NCBI GenBank assembly: GCA_965153455.1
Contig: OZ234503.1
Span: 10,359,118-10,423,117, forward strand
DNA from: Sphagnum compactum
Taxonomy: Eukaryota; Bryophyta; Sphagnopsida; Sphagnales
Direction: 5' to 3'
DNA length: 64,000 bases
Shown here: in pieces, positions 20,529 to 31,719 of the stretch
How positions within the stretch are numbered: position 1 is the stretch's first letter
Layout: every line of letters begins with the position of its first letter
Made by a program: the position numbers and the translations under genes
Notes under the pieces: generated by a model
The model's input: the letters and a program-made list of their open reading frames with translations, nothing else
Database searches by the model: none
What the model was told of the DNA's origin: nothing

Positions 20529-22946
20529 AAGGACGTCGGGATGAAAAATGAAGCTTCCCCTGAATCCGTCCGGTCGTCCATCCGTCCCGTCATCCGTCTC
20601 GTCATCCATCCAAACAGAACAAATATATATTTTAAAAAGGGAAAAAACTACAAAAAAAATAAAAACAGAAAAACACTTTAACAATTAGAAACTTTTTGTA
20701 AACACTTGAACATGAAACAAAAAAGGGAAATCCAGTAAAATAATCTTTAAAAAAAATTTAAAAATAGATGACAAAAAATAAGAAACAAAACAGAGAGCAA
20801 AAGAAAGAGAAAAAAAACCATACTTGAAAAAAAAATGAGGTTTGTCTTCTTTTTCCAAACTTCAAACCTGCATCTAATCAAACAAAAATAAAAAAGTTTT
20901 TTTTAAATTATTTTTATTATAAAACATATTAGAAAAACTAGAATTTTTTTGGAAAAGAAAATAGAAACTAAATAAATAAATAAACGCATAAAAGTAGAAA
21001 AAAATGAAGATAGACAAAATAAGAATAGAAAAAATTAAAACATGAAACAAACATAAACAAAAAAAAGTAAAAACACAAAAACTATAAAAAAGGAATGGAA
21101 ACAAATGAAACAAGGAAAGGGAAATACAGTAAAATCATTTTAAAAGAAAAAAAATTACAAAAAAGAAGAAACCAAATAAAGAGTAGAAAATAAGAAAAAA
21201 TAAAACTTATAATAATGAAGAAAAACCCTACTTGAAAAAGAATGAGGTGTGTCTTCTTTCTCCAAACTTCAAACTTGCATCCAAATAAACAAAAATACAA
21301 AAGTGAAAAAGAAACACTTTTTTTTATTATTACAAAAATAATAATAAAAACAGAAAACACACAAAAAATAAAAATAAAAAAGATAAAAGTTTAAGAAAAA
21401 AACTAAAACATGAACCAAACATTTTTGAAATAACACACCTGTGCATTAGGCACGGGGTTCAAACTAGTTACATATATTTGGACGTCGGGATGAAATGAAG
21501 CTTCCCCTGAATCCGTCCCGTCATCCATCCGTCCTCTGTCCATCCGTCCGATTGTCCATACGAATCGACACCCTGGAAGCTCCGAGGTTGCCGGCTGCAC
21601 ACCATCTCTCTACTGAGTCTAACATTGCAGCTTTCTGCCCACCAAGAATGGGAAGGAAATAAACCAGGATATAGTAAATGATGTCGGGATGAAATGAAGC
21701 TTACATCGGGATGAAATGAAACTTTTCATCCATCCATCCGTCCGTCATCCATCCTGTCATCCGTCTCATCATCCATCCAAACAAAACAAATATATATTTT
21801 TAAAAGGGGAAAAACTAGAAAAAAAATAAAAATAAAAAAACACTTTAACAATTAGAAACGTTTTGTAAACATTTAAAAATGAAACAAAAAAGGGAAATAC
21901 AGTAATCTTAAAAGAAAATTAAAAAATAGATGACAAAAAATAAGAAACAAAACAGAGAGCAAAAGAAAGAGAAACAAAACCATACTTGAAAAAAAAAAGA
22001 GGTTTGTCTTCTTTTTCCAAACTTCAAACCTGCATCTACAGTAAAGGACGTCGTGGTCGTGAAGCTTCGGGATGAAATGAAGCTTTCCATCCATTCGTTC
22101 ATTCGTCATCCATCCCGTCATCCATCCAAACAGAACAAATACATATTTTAAAAAGGGAAAAAACTAGAAAAAAAGAAAAACAGAAGAACACTTTAACAAT
22201 TAGAAACTTTTTGTAAACACTTAAACATGAAACAAAGAGAAATACAGTAAAATAATCTTAAAAGAAAAATTAGAAACAAAACAGAGAGCAAAAGAAAGAG
22301 AAAAAAAACCATACTTGAAAAAAAACGGAGGTTTGTCTTCTTTTTCCAAACTTCAAACCTGCATCTAATCAAACAAAAATTATTTTTAAAAAAATATTTT
22401 TATTATAAAACATATTAGAAACACTAGAATTTTTTTGGAAGAAAATAGAAACTAAACAAATAAATAAACGCATAAAAATCGAAAAAAATGAAGATAGACA
22501 AAATAAGAATAGAAAAAATTAAAACATGAAACAAACATAAACAAAAAAAAGTAAAAACACAAAAACTATAAAAAAGGAATGGAAACAAATGAAACAAGGA
22601 AAGGGAAATACAGTAAAATCATTTTAAAAGAAAAAAATTACAAAAAAGAAGAAACCAAATAAAGAGTTGAAAATAAGAAAAAATAAAACTTATAATAATG
22701 AAGAAAAACCCTACTTGAAAAAGAATGAGGTGTGTCCTCTTTCTCCAAACTTCAAACTTGCATCCAAATAAACAAAAATACAAAAGTGAAAAAGAAACAC
22801 TTTATTTTTATTATACAAAATAATAATATAAAAAACACACAAAAATAAAAAATAAAAAAGATAAAAGTTTTTAAAAAAAACTAAAACATGAACCAAACAT
22901 TGTTGAAATAACACACCTGTGCATTAGGCACGGGGTTCAAACTAGT
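20529..22946. repeat. Large AT-rich tandem duplication, two ~0.9-kb units plus partial units
   Basis: Unit 1 (about 20529-21468) starts GTAAAGGACGTCGGGATGAA. It contains an (ATCCGTC)n stretch and two TTTTTCCAAACTTCAAACCT-type blocks, and ends TTAGGCACGGGGTTCAAACT. Unit 2 (about 22037-22946) repeats this order and ends with the same words. Between them are at least two partial restarts, at 21480 and about 21673. On the minus strand the interior is Phe-rich translated poly-A/T, not protein coding. The unit does not resemble an element family I recognise. It begins about 300 bp upstream of the 17622-20235 gene's start codon, so it probably bounds that promoter. Confidence 0.8.
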
Positions 22947-23024
22947 CTATGTATGAAGCAAGGTAGTTTGTTCTGTTTGTCACACTGAGATCTCCCAAAC
23001 CATGTCGCTTCATGCCGCGCTCTT

Positions 23025-23290
23025 GGTATCTTTGGAAAGCTCTTGATGAGTACTGGTACACCGATTTGGTTTGAAACTGTTTAGAGCCACAGTGTGGAAG
23101 CTATTGATTGTTGAATCATTTTCTCGATGAAAACTAAATAAAATCGAAATTGAAAACTTTATTGGAATTTGGAGGTGTTCTTCATGTTGTTGGAAAGCCT
23201 TTGGCCATCAGATTTAATAGAGTTTATTTCACAATTTTTCAGAGCTAAGGTGTGGAAGATATTGATTTTTAAGTGAATTTTGTTGCTGGA
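23025..23290 (+). repeat. Two diverged ~160-bp direct units
   Basis: TTTGGAAAGCTCTTGA near 23029 and TTGGAAAGCCTTTGG near 23190 start two similar stretches. Each continues with CAGTGTGGAAGCTATTGATT or AAGGTGTGGAAGATATTGAT. The similarity is modest and the origin unknown. Confidence 0.45.
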
Positions 23291-23299
23291 AATGTAAAC

Positions 23300-26200
23300 A
23301 AATTGCAAAAATTGGGTTTGGAAGGAAAAAATAGTTGAGCCCTCAATGTGTTCACACGTGGGCCAATCGCACAGGCTACACTACTGTAACTGCTATTAGG
23401 GTTCTGCTATTTTTGTTGAAATAATTAATTATTTTCCACAAAAAATCGGCAATTTTTTTAATTATTAAAAATTTTGAGTAAATTTTTTTAAAAATATTTT
23501 GGCAGGTTGTTAAACTATCTTGCATATATCATTGGGTATATCCAATATTCTTGCGTATATAATTTTATCATCCATTCATGCACTTTTACTTGGTTGTGAA
23601 AAGATTATGGCATCATTCTTCACATGGAAGTTAGTGATTATATTCCCAATGAAGGGCCAAGTGGGGTGTTGTGTAGAATGGGTGGTGATTATACCTGCGA
23701 TGATACCTCTAGTGGTAGCTACATCATTTTCATCAATTGGTTCATCCTTGTCAAGGACATCAAATACTAAATATTCAAAGGACTCACTTTAGTGGAATTG
23801 ACATAGTCTTGAAGCATCAACAACCAGCCAAAACCCCCAAACAAAACCCAAACACCATCATCATCAAATTTTGTGATTTCCATAGAATTTCGTGACATGT
23901 TTGTACAAACTTGAACAACCCTAGAATATGTATGCAATGCCCCATGATTGTAGTAGTATATCTTGACCCAATAATAACATTCATTATTCAACTACAACCC
24001 TTGCAAATTAGGTACCTTCTCTATGCAAAGAAAGGTCATTAGAAGGAAACCCAGAGGTCACTAAGGACCAAGTTTGAACATCAATCACAACCTTGGAAGC
24101 TTCACTTCTACATGATGACACTTTGCATTAGCCAATTGTAATTTTGCCAAACACCTATGCTTTCCAATTCCAGAGCTTGTCCTTCTTCCATCCGTCTTGA
24201 AAAGGCTTCATCTTTTTCATACAACTTTGGCCTTACAGTTTCACTAGAACATCATCTTCTTTTTAATCTAGCCTTTGAGGTGAAAGAGTTAACAAAATAA
24301 CCAACACAACCTATCGAATTAAATGGTTCCATGTTGAACACAACAAAATATAAGCACGATTTCCAAGTCCGTGTGAGCCCAACATCAAATGGCAATGAAC
24401 TTTAATCCATAATAGTCTAGACATTTGGCTGTTATTCAATTTTGAATGGAAAAGCTCATTACTAATGTTGTTGTTGAAAAAGGCATATGTATCTAAGTAG
24501 TAAGTAATGCTAAAAAAAAGGGTGCAACAAAAAAACTTGCTCTTGACCCATTACAATATCTAACAAAATAGAGAGATGGTCATGTGCTAATGACAATTAT
24601 TCTTGCAAGAAAAATTGTTAGATTCATGATGCCCATGTTGTTATTACAACATTGCTTGTAGATTAATTATTCGTGCAAGTTGGGTGACAAGCCAATGTTA
24701 ACAACACCATAACTATTGCCATGGTAATCATGTTTAGGAATGTAAAAAGGAGCCAAATGAAGCAAGTGAGCTTCCAATCCCAATTTCATCTTCCCCTTGT
24801 TCACCATGGCTTGCAAGAAAACATCAAAACCCATGGACAACCACGACATCTCCTACTCCCCATGTTCCTGCAACAACAAATGGAACATGATCTTGCTTCC
24901 ATTTTAAGCTCAAGGGACTACATATGATATCATTAGCAAGTTGAGGAACAAGTATCTAAAGTTGAACCTGTCACCCCTATTGTGTTTGAACATGTAACAC
25001 AACTTGTAGAAACAATTGAACTTGATTTTGAATTTGTTTAGGTCATTGAACTTGTTAGTTCAAAATTGTCTCAAATAATCCCTAAACCTGTGTATTTATC
25101 ACCTAAAACCATTTTAGTGATGAATTGAAGCAAATAGGTGAAATTTTTGCTCAAGTCATTGCCAAAGCTCAAAATTGGTCACAAATTTTGGAAAGCTTAG
25201 CCACCTTGAATCTATAAAATCAACAAAACGAAATGAACTTGGTAAAAATTAGTAATAAATTCTAGACTCATAGTTTGGAACTAATTACAATTCAATAGGT
25301 TGTGATAACATGGAAAAAAAGCTAGTAGCAATGAAGGGGTATATGGTTAAAGTGTAATCAACGAACAAAACTTTAGTTTTGAAGGTTTCACATGGAGAAC
25401 AAGTTGCCAGGAAGGTAGAATAGTTATAGTAAGAATACAATGATTTGAACCATTTAAACTTGAAAAATCACAATGATCTTAGGATATTTAAATTGGAACA
25501 TGAATGTTTGACTAAAGACTACGTTAAAATAATAGCATATAATGTAGAATAAGTTACAATCATTTAAGAATTGGGGGCTTATTCATGGTTGGGGTTCCAA
25601 AAAAAGGAAAAAAAAACTCTAGGACTTTTGTGGGGTTACCTTTTGCAAATAACATTTACTTGAAAAACATTTAAATGAGAAAAATTGAATAATTCAATTT
25701 TAAATTATTCATGTGACAATGGTGAGTTTTCACGTTCATACATAATTATGTATGAATAATTTAGTTTATAACCAGAAACATAGAAAATCCTAGAAAATCC
25801 CAAAATGAGTTTCAATCATGTTTTTTAGCAAGATTACTTCTTGCACATGTGACGTGCACCTAGAGCTAGACATTTTGGACCCATTGAACATAATTTGTTT
25901 GTCATGGTTAAAAAATGAGTCCTTTTCCATGCAGCCTTTTATTTCAAAATTTCAAGACTTTGAGATTTTTGTATAATTTGGTTTTTCATCAAGTTCATCT
26001 AATGAACATGTACTTTCATAGAACATGGGGCATGTTTTTATTGTATAAAATGTTTGAAATCAATTATATGACTTATGCATTCCTTTTGATTCCTTAAAAA
26101 CAATGTGATTTAAACATTTGATATAGTTAGTTTATAGGATTCAAAATGACATAGACATTGTATCCAAATTATTTTTAAATATTTTTATTAATTTAACAAG
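23300..26200. other. Mostly non-coding; trace of decayed coiled-coil coding at 24950-25560
   Basis: No intact gene is seen. On the + strand from about 24950 to 25560 the reading gives helical, charged runs broken by stops: EQVSKVEPVTPIVFEHVTQL, then GEIFAQVIAKAQNWSQILES, then NDLNHLNLKNHNDLRIFKLE. That looks like an eroded coiled-coil protein, perhaps a retroelement gag or a structural gene. I do not recognise the family. The remainder is AT-rich. Confidence 0.35.
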
Positions 26201-26289
26201 ACATAATACATATTTAATTAATTTTGGACTTTACAAAAGTCCGAAAGTACCAACACACATTTTAGTCAGTTCAAAAAAGGAGATTGTCA

Positions 26290-26500
26290 ACCATAGCAAA
26301 AGAGCTAGAAAAATCAACAAAATGTAACTTACAACTTACATCTAGCAGGTTGTTTACCACATCAAAAAAATTTGAAATACAAATTACACCTTCTGATCAA
26401 TGGGATGTTAACTGTAGCAAAAGAGTTTAAAAAACCAACAAAATGCAACTTACAAATTACACCTTCTGGCCACCAGGTTCTTGGTTATTAACATAGAAAA
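26290..26500. repeat. ~75-bp tandem repeat inside duplication copy 1
   Basis: Units of the form GTTGTTAACCACATCAAAAGA, then CTTGAAAAATCAACAAAATG, CAACTTACAA and ATTACACCTTCTGGCCACCA are repeated about three times. The same repeat is longer in copy 2 (52430-52800). No coding role is inferred. Confidence 0.75.
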
Positions 26501-27497
26501 AGAAAATTTATTGAATATTTCAAATATAATTTGAACTTTTAGCCATGGTGGCCACCTCCTTGCAAGGTAGAGCAAACAACCTTTAAAAATCAATAAATGA
26601 AAAATCCATTATAATTTTAAAGAACAATAACAACAATGCAAACCATAAGAAGAAAGTTAATTCCTCCTCTTCTTAAAACTTTTGGGATCGTCCATGGGGT
26701 GCAAGTACGTAGATAGGAGCTAATGGGATTACTTTACAAAAGGACTGTGACTCCTTTTTAGTCTTTTGGTACTTTTTCATATGAAAGAATTTTTGAATGA
26801 AATCTATTACAACTTGCTAGTATAAGTACATATAGTTGCCCAATAGATCACATGTTTTGTGTTAATCATTGTTGAATAAATATGAATTTTTCAAAGTGTG
26901 TAAATTCTACGGAATTCTACATTTCATCTTGAAAATTTATCATAATTTTGAATCGTATCAAAATATGTTAACTACTTTAGGTTTTTGTTTTTTATATCAT
27001 GAAATACAACTTTTTTTTGTATGTCATGTACATTACACCCCATTTACATGTGGTAACGGTTTCTTGAAAATTTTAAATTTTGAAAAATACTTTGATTTTT
27101 TAAAATTTTAAAATTCTATATCTTTTAAATTGTGAATGATTTTTGAACTTGGGTAGTAGGTTGCTATCATCGAATTTTTTTTACCATCAAAATTATGTTA
27201 TTATAATAATCCTTTACCTAGTCCTTTGTAAAATTAACCACATCTAATGTAATACCTATTCAAGTTCAAACATCCTTTTTAAAAACCAAAACCCAAAATT
27301 TAATTTAATATTTTTAATTTGAAAAACTTAACTTTCATATTAGTCATTTAGCACAACTTGGAATGATTAACATAACTTTAAAATGTCAAAAAAAAAACAT
27401 ATGTAAATATTTTACAATTTTCACCATTATCCAACATGGTTTTTGGCTCCTATCTTTATATTCGCACCCCATGGTCAAATATGCAATTCAATCTACA

Positions 27498-28400
27498 TCA
27501 TTTTGAAATAAAAATTTCAGTGGAGGACATTGTTTTCTCCTTTTCAAAGCTGCAAACGTTGTCACGTAGTTTATGAACAAGAATCACAAAACTACAAACA
27601 AAACTCAGTACAAAAGAATAAAACCATATTATAACATAACAATCAACATCAGAGATGTAAATTAAAATGAGATGAAATGATTCAAAGTGCATACGCAAAG
27701 GGAACCTTGCATTAAAAAAATCCCCATGGTCACCATTCATATATTGCATGAACCAAGAATAATTTCGCGAAGAACTCAAACAAGGCTTAGAATACTTGAG
27801 CATAAAATCATAATGATCTTGAACCATCATTGCGAAAGGCAACTTAATTAAGGTTGGCCACGATCGAGATGCCAAGTCCAACAATTGCACCTTATTCCTT
27901 AACAAAATCTCACCTCAGAAGGACTCCAAAAATAACCCACTCCATTTTGGATTTCGAAGCACTTTGCTAAGTTCGTCATTAATCAGTAATGTTTGATCTT
28001 CCATCCCATAAGGTAGCCCATGGCAAACATAATACACATGTTTCAAATCCTTTATTTAGTAATAAGACTTGAAATAATTTGACAAGAAGTCTTCAAACAT
28101 TATTCATGTCCCCAAATAACAACGAATTCATCCACGAACTTTTCTGGCATTAACATTGGAAGAACTTCCCGCACATCTTCAAGTTTCATACAAGACCAAA
28201 TTACAATGTAGAACTTTTTAAAAGCATTGGAAAGAAAATGTTCAATTCCATCTCTAATTTCAAATTTCTCTTGTCAATGTTTTTTCCAAACACTCATGCA
28301 TTCCCTTACAGAACAGCACATTGTGGCACATAACACAACACACCATTCACATTGAGAATTAACAAATTTTTGGGTCCTATAGACCTGAAACGTCCACGTG
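27498..28400 (-). pseudogene. FCP1/NIF-like HAD phosphatase module 3, copy 1 (decayed)
   Basis: Minus-strand reading starts near 28390 with KNLLILNVNGVLCYV, a worn HAD motif I (family form LIFDLNGVL). Around 28230-28140 it gives a FEDVREVLPM-like helix. At about 27996-27967 it gives TLLINDELSK followed by VLRNPKWSGLF, the HAD motif with the acidic pair (intact as LLIDDEPSK in copy 2). An open stretch then continues NKVQLLDLASRSWPTLIKLP (27905-27500). FCP1/SCP-type enzymes dephosphorylate proteins such as the RNA polymerase II tail, by family knowledge. Here stops and frame changes, plus loss of the first catalytic Asp in motif I, indicate a pseudogene. Same-strand modules lie upstream at 28843-30591. 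Confidence 0.65.
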
Positions 28401-28842
28401 AACCCATTGAAGTGCCTTTCATCCATTTAGCCAAGTGCAATGTAATATTGAAACACAATGATAACAAGAACTTCATCAGTTAAATAAAATATAGAAACGT
28501 GACACCGTATTAATTGTTGTTCACTATTATGACAATGTGTAATCAATAATAGTGTTATAGTCTTAAGTAGGACATTGAATCACCATGAACTTCCACTAGT
28601 GTTTACAGCAAGTATTTAAACCACAACGTGCCATTACCAATTTTTGAAAAAGTAGATTCCAACAAACACATGGCGACCACCAGGCCATGTTCCAACAAAC
28701 ACACTATTGATTATGATTTACAATATATATGAAAAATAGACAATCATTCAAATTGAGTAAAAAAGATAGAAATAAAACATATCATGCTCAACAATACATA
28801 CATCATAATACAAAAAACATCAAATAATATATTTCATTTTTT

Positions 28843-29682
28843 TTAATTTCCAAGTTTCGATTTCATCCTGTTACAAAAAATGTCATCACATTTAGATGAA
28901 CACTGTACGGCCAATTTCTCATTTTGGTTGGAAGGAAGAACATGTGTAATCCTCTCGAATGGATTACACTCCAAAAAATTAGAAATTCGCATTCCAAACA
29001 AATGCAAGGATTCCAAGTACAGGGGAACGATTTCGAACAAATAATTATTGTATATTTCGAACGAATAATACGTCTAAAGGAAAATGGCACTGCAAAGAGG
29101 GTTAAACATATTATTGTGAGGCGTGTCATCTACAAGCAGTGTATTTCCATAATTTGTACTTGGGAACATATGAAAAAAATCGTCTAAATTTTTATGGAAA
29201 ATAGGCTTCTCAGGCTTGTTAGGGAGGAAATGTTCATTTTTAAAACAAAGCGTTTGGTCTATTGTTCTTGAAGATGGAAGGAAAACAACGATTTTCTCCT
29301 TGATTATTTATAAGTGCTTAGCAAAGTTCCTCCTCATTGTGAAAGACCAAATGTGAAAAGTGAATTTCTTTACACAAGTGAAGAGGAACTTTTGCAACCC
29401 GAGTTTCAAAACCACTGGGCGAGATCTAGTTAGACCCTCTCCTATCGCGAATAATACTCGATTTAGGTCAAAAATTAGATGATATTCACTCACCTCCGCT
29501 GTAGCCACATTTTTTTTGGCAAACCCGAAGTCGTGGCAATGTCCTAGGACCCTCCGTTTCTTTTGTGGGTTGTGTGCATCTAAGCATCTAACTCTATAAC
29601 CTTGAGTCCCAACATTCAATTCTCGAGTGGTGCGGATAGACATACAAGATCTTGGGCCTATGATTCCAGCAAATACTTTCAT
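28843..29682 (-). pseudogene. FCP1/NIF-like HAD phosphatase module 2, copy 1 (decayed)
   Basis: A 124-codon frame (29682-29308) contains YHLIFDLNRVL (motif I, D-L-N in place of the canonical D-x-D). It continues GLQKFLFTCVKKFTFHIWSF, the FCP1-family stretch around beta-strand 2 and the motif II region. After a break, 29147-29124 gives NTLLVDDTPHNNMFNP, the paired-Asp HAD motif of FCP1/SCP proteins. Next is YLESLHLFGMRISNFLECNP (about 29020-28960), matching the family's YLE.L....V..F...NPFG. Module order is correct but the frame shifts in the middle. The first 65 residues of the frame (with GPRSCMSIRTTRELNVGTQG) are not recognised and may belong to an upstream exon. Confidence 0.7.
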
Positions 29683-29959
29683 TCAACACAAAATCGTCAA
29701 AGGATACAAATCTTAGCACTCAAATTATGGTGTTTTCGATAATCTCAACACTTAACAATGGGGTTAAGAGCTCTACGTCCAAATTTCAACAATTATCAAT
29801 GAAACTAACAAAGAGGTTAATGTAACGACATAAAAATTCCATTAAGGACACAAAAAATAGCACGGTATCATAACACAAATAGAACCATAATAATCACAAT
29901 TCGTTTGATTTCACCATACAGAAAGTAGCATTACACTGATTGTTGCAAGATTCCAAAAG

Positions 29960-30591
29960 CTTTCAAAACTTAATATTTACAACAGTTATATGAGGCATCC
30001 TACCAAAAGGATTATGCTTTTAAAATGTACACATAGACTCTCTAGAGGATTGAAAAGCCTCCAAATACGAGAGGACCACAACAATCAAGTAGTTTAGCGA
30101 AACTTCTACTCTACCATTCCATTTTTCAACAAGCAAGTTATTAATCGGGTTTTGCATTGTCCTAACACGATTATGGTCCACAAGTATAATATTACCAAAA
30201 TGAGTACTCGAAATTCTTTCGAAGAAATCTATGAAGCACTTATGGGAAAACTATGAATGAGGGGTTTTTCCATAGAAAATGGTTATTTTTTTGACAAAAT
30301 TCACGTCCAAATATGTGAAAAGACTCGATGTTAACCTCAACATGCTCCCTCAACTCACTGAAAAACATAGGCACCTTTGTAGGGCTTACACTTAGTCTAG
30401 ATATACACTACAAACTGTTGAAGGCACTTTTGTAGGAATTTTTGCAGTCCTGGTTGTGGAATCACTAAAGGATTGAATGATGGACATCTATACCATTCTC
30501 TAGGAGTAAGATTACAAGCTTCAAATGATCTTCCTTGTTTTGCGGGAATTGCCTTTAATCCAAAAACAACATGGAGAGGACTCACCTTCAA
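29960..30591 (-). pseudogene. FCP1/NIF-like HAD phosphatase module 1, copy 1 (decayed)
   Basis: The frame 30591-30397 reads LHVVFGLKAIPAK (eroded motif I; the Asp is now Gly) and PGLQKFLQKCLQQFVVYI before a stop. Further down, 30193-30170 reads NIILVDHN, the HAD LVDD motif with its second Asp changed to His. The following sequence (NPINNLLVEKWNG, then YLEAFQSS and NPFGRMPHITVV, about 30140-29960) matches the family tail. The module as a whole is absent from duplication copy 2. It is inactive as written, with motif residues lost and frames broken. Confidence 0.6.
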
Positions 30592-30941
30592 GTTCTTTTC
30601 AACACTGAAGTTGGGTTCGTTCTCCTATCTTCTCCATCTTGAATAGAATGATAAGACAAGTCGTCCGTTCTAGAACTCAACACATCTTCAATAATAAGAC
30701 TAGGCTCGTCTTCCATTGACTTGATGACAGAATTCCTAGCAGCTAAAGTATTCGCAGTAGAATTCAAAGCACACTAACGAGAAATAAGTCGTTCTTCCAC
30801 TGATTCAACCTCACAAGTGTCAGCATTGTAAGCAAGATCATTGGGACGGTTCAACACTCCATCCATCTCATAGGTAGGGGTGTATAGAAAAAAAAATCAC
30901 ACAAATTCAATAAAAAAATATTAGTTCATTTTCCAATTCGA

Positions 30942-31250
30942 AAACATTTGGCAATTGCCAAACGTTTCTAAAACGAAGGTGATTTATTTATACTGCTTGG
31001 CGACTGCTAAACATTTATGAAACCAAAGCCAATGACAATTTTTTTTTAATCAACAAAGCTTGGCGGCCACTAGATGGTCAATAAAAACAAGCTAGAGCTA
31101 TAGAAAATTTCTCCTGACAAGGACTTCAAAGGGTTTATAGGACTGTATACAAGTGAGAGCCCTAGCGGCTACCAGACATTTCGAAAACAAACAAAACAAC
31201 TGACAAAAAATAAATTGAGTATGGGCAATGCTTGGTGGTTGCCAAACGTT
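30942..31250. repeat. Cluster of five TTGGCGRYYGCCAA near-palindromes
   Basis: Copies lie at 30942-30967 (AACATTTGGCAATTGCCAAA, almost perfectly self-complementary over 24 bp), 30993-31016, 31056-31077, 31159-31181 and 31227-31250 (AATGCTTGGTGGTTGCCAAA). All have AACATT/AACGTT-like outer arms. They lie between the FCP1-like modules and the end of gene X. Each would form a hairpin in single-stranded DNA or RNA. Further copies are at 28666-28691, 33951-33976 and 33996-34021. Confidence 0.8.
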
Positions 31251-31719
31251 CGAAGAAATACAAAAAGGATTTAAAAACTTTCTAAATGGGACACCAAGTT
31301 GCCACCAACCCATTTAAAAACTTCCTACGGTAAAAATAATTTAGCAATAGCACAATTGTTGATCATAAAGCAATGTACATTTGAATGGAAGATTTAACCT
31401 CACATACACAAAATTAAGTTAAAATGAACAACAAACAAACACCTATTGAAACATACTATTTATTTCTGTTCATACTGTATTCCAACACAACTGAATATGT
31501 ATTGAACACACTTTTTTAAATTGTACATACATTTAGGAGTCCTATAATTAAATAATCTATTGAAATTTAAATGGGCTCAATTTTTCTATTGGAAGAGGCA
31601 AGCTTTGTAGATCTTCACTAACCTTCTCGTTTTCATCCAAAGGTAGACCATCTGCCCCACTTGATGAAACAATCGATGTAACAACTATTAAACTATTACG
31701 AAACACACATATTACATTG

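Noticed and set aside
20874-21360. Phe/Leu-rich minus-strand frames of 79 and 92 codons that look like membrane proteins
   Set aside because: They are translations of poly-A/T-rich repeat units that recur at 22711-22914, and show no codon bias beyond base composition.
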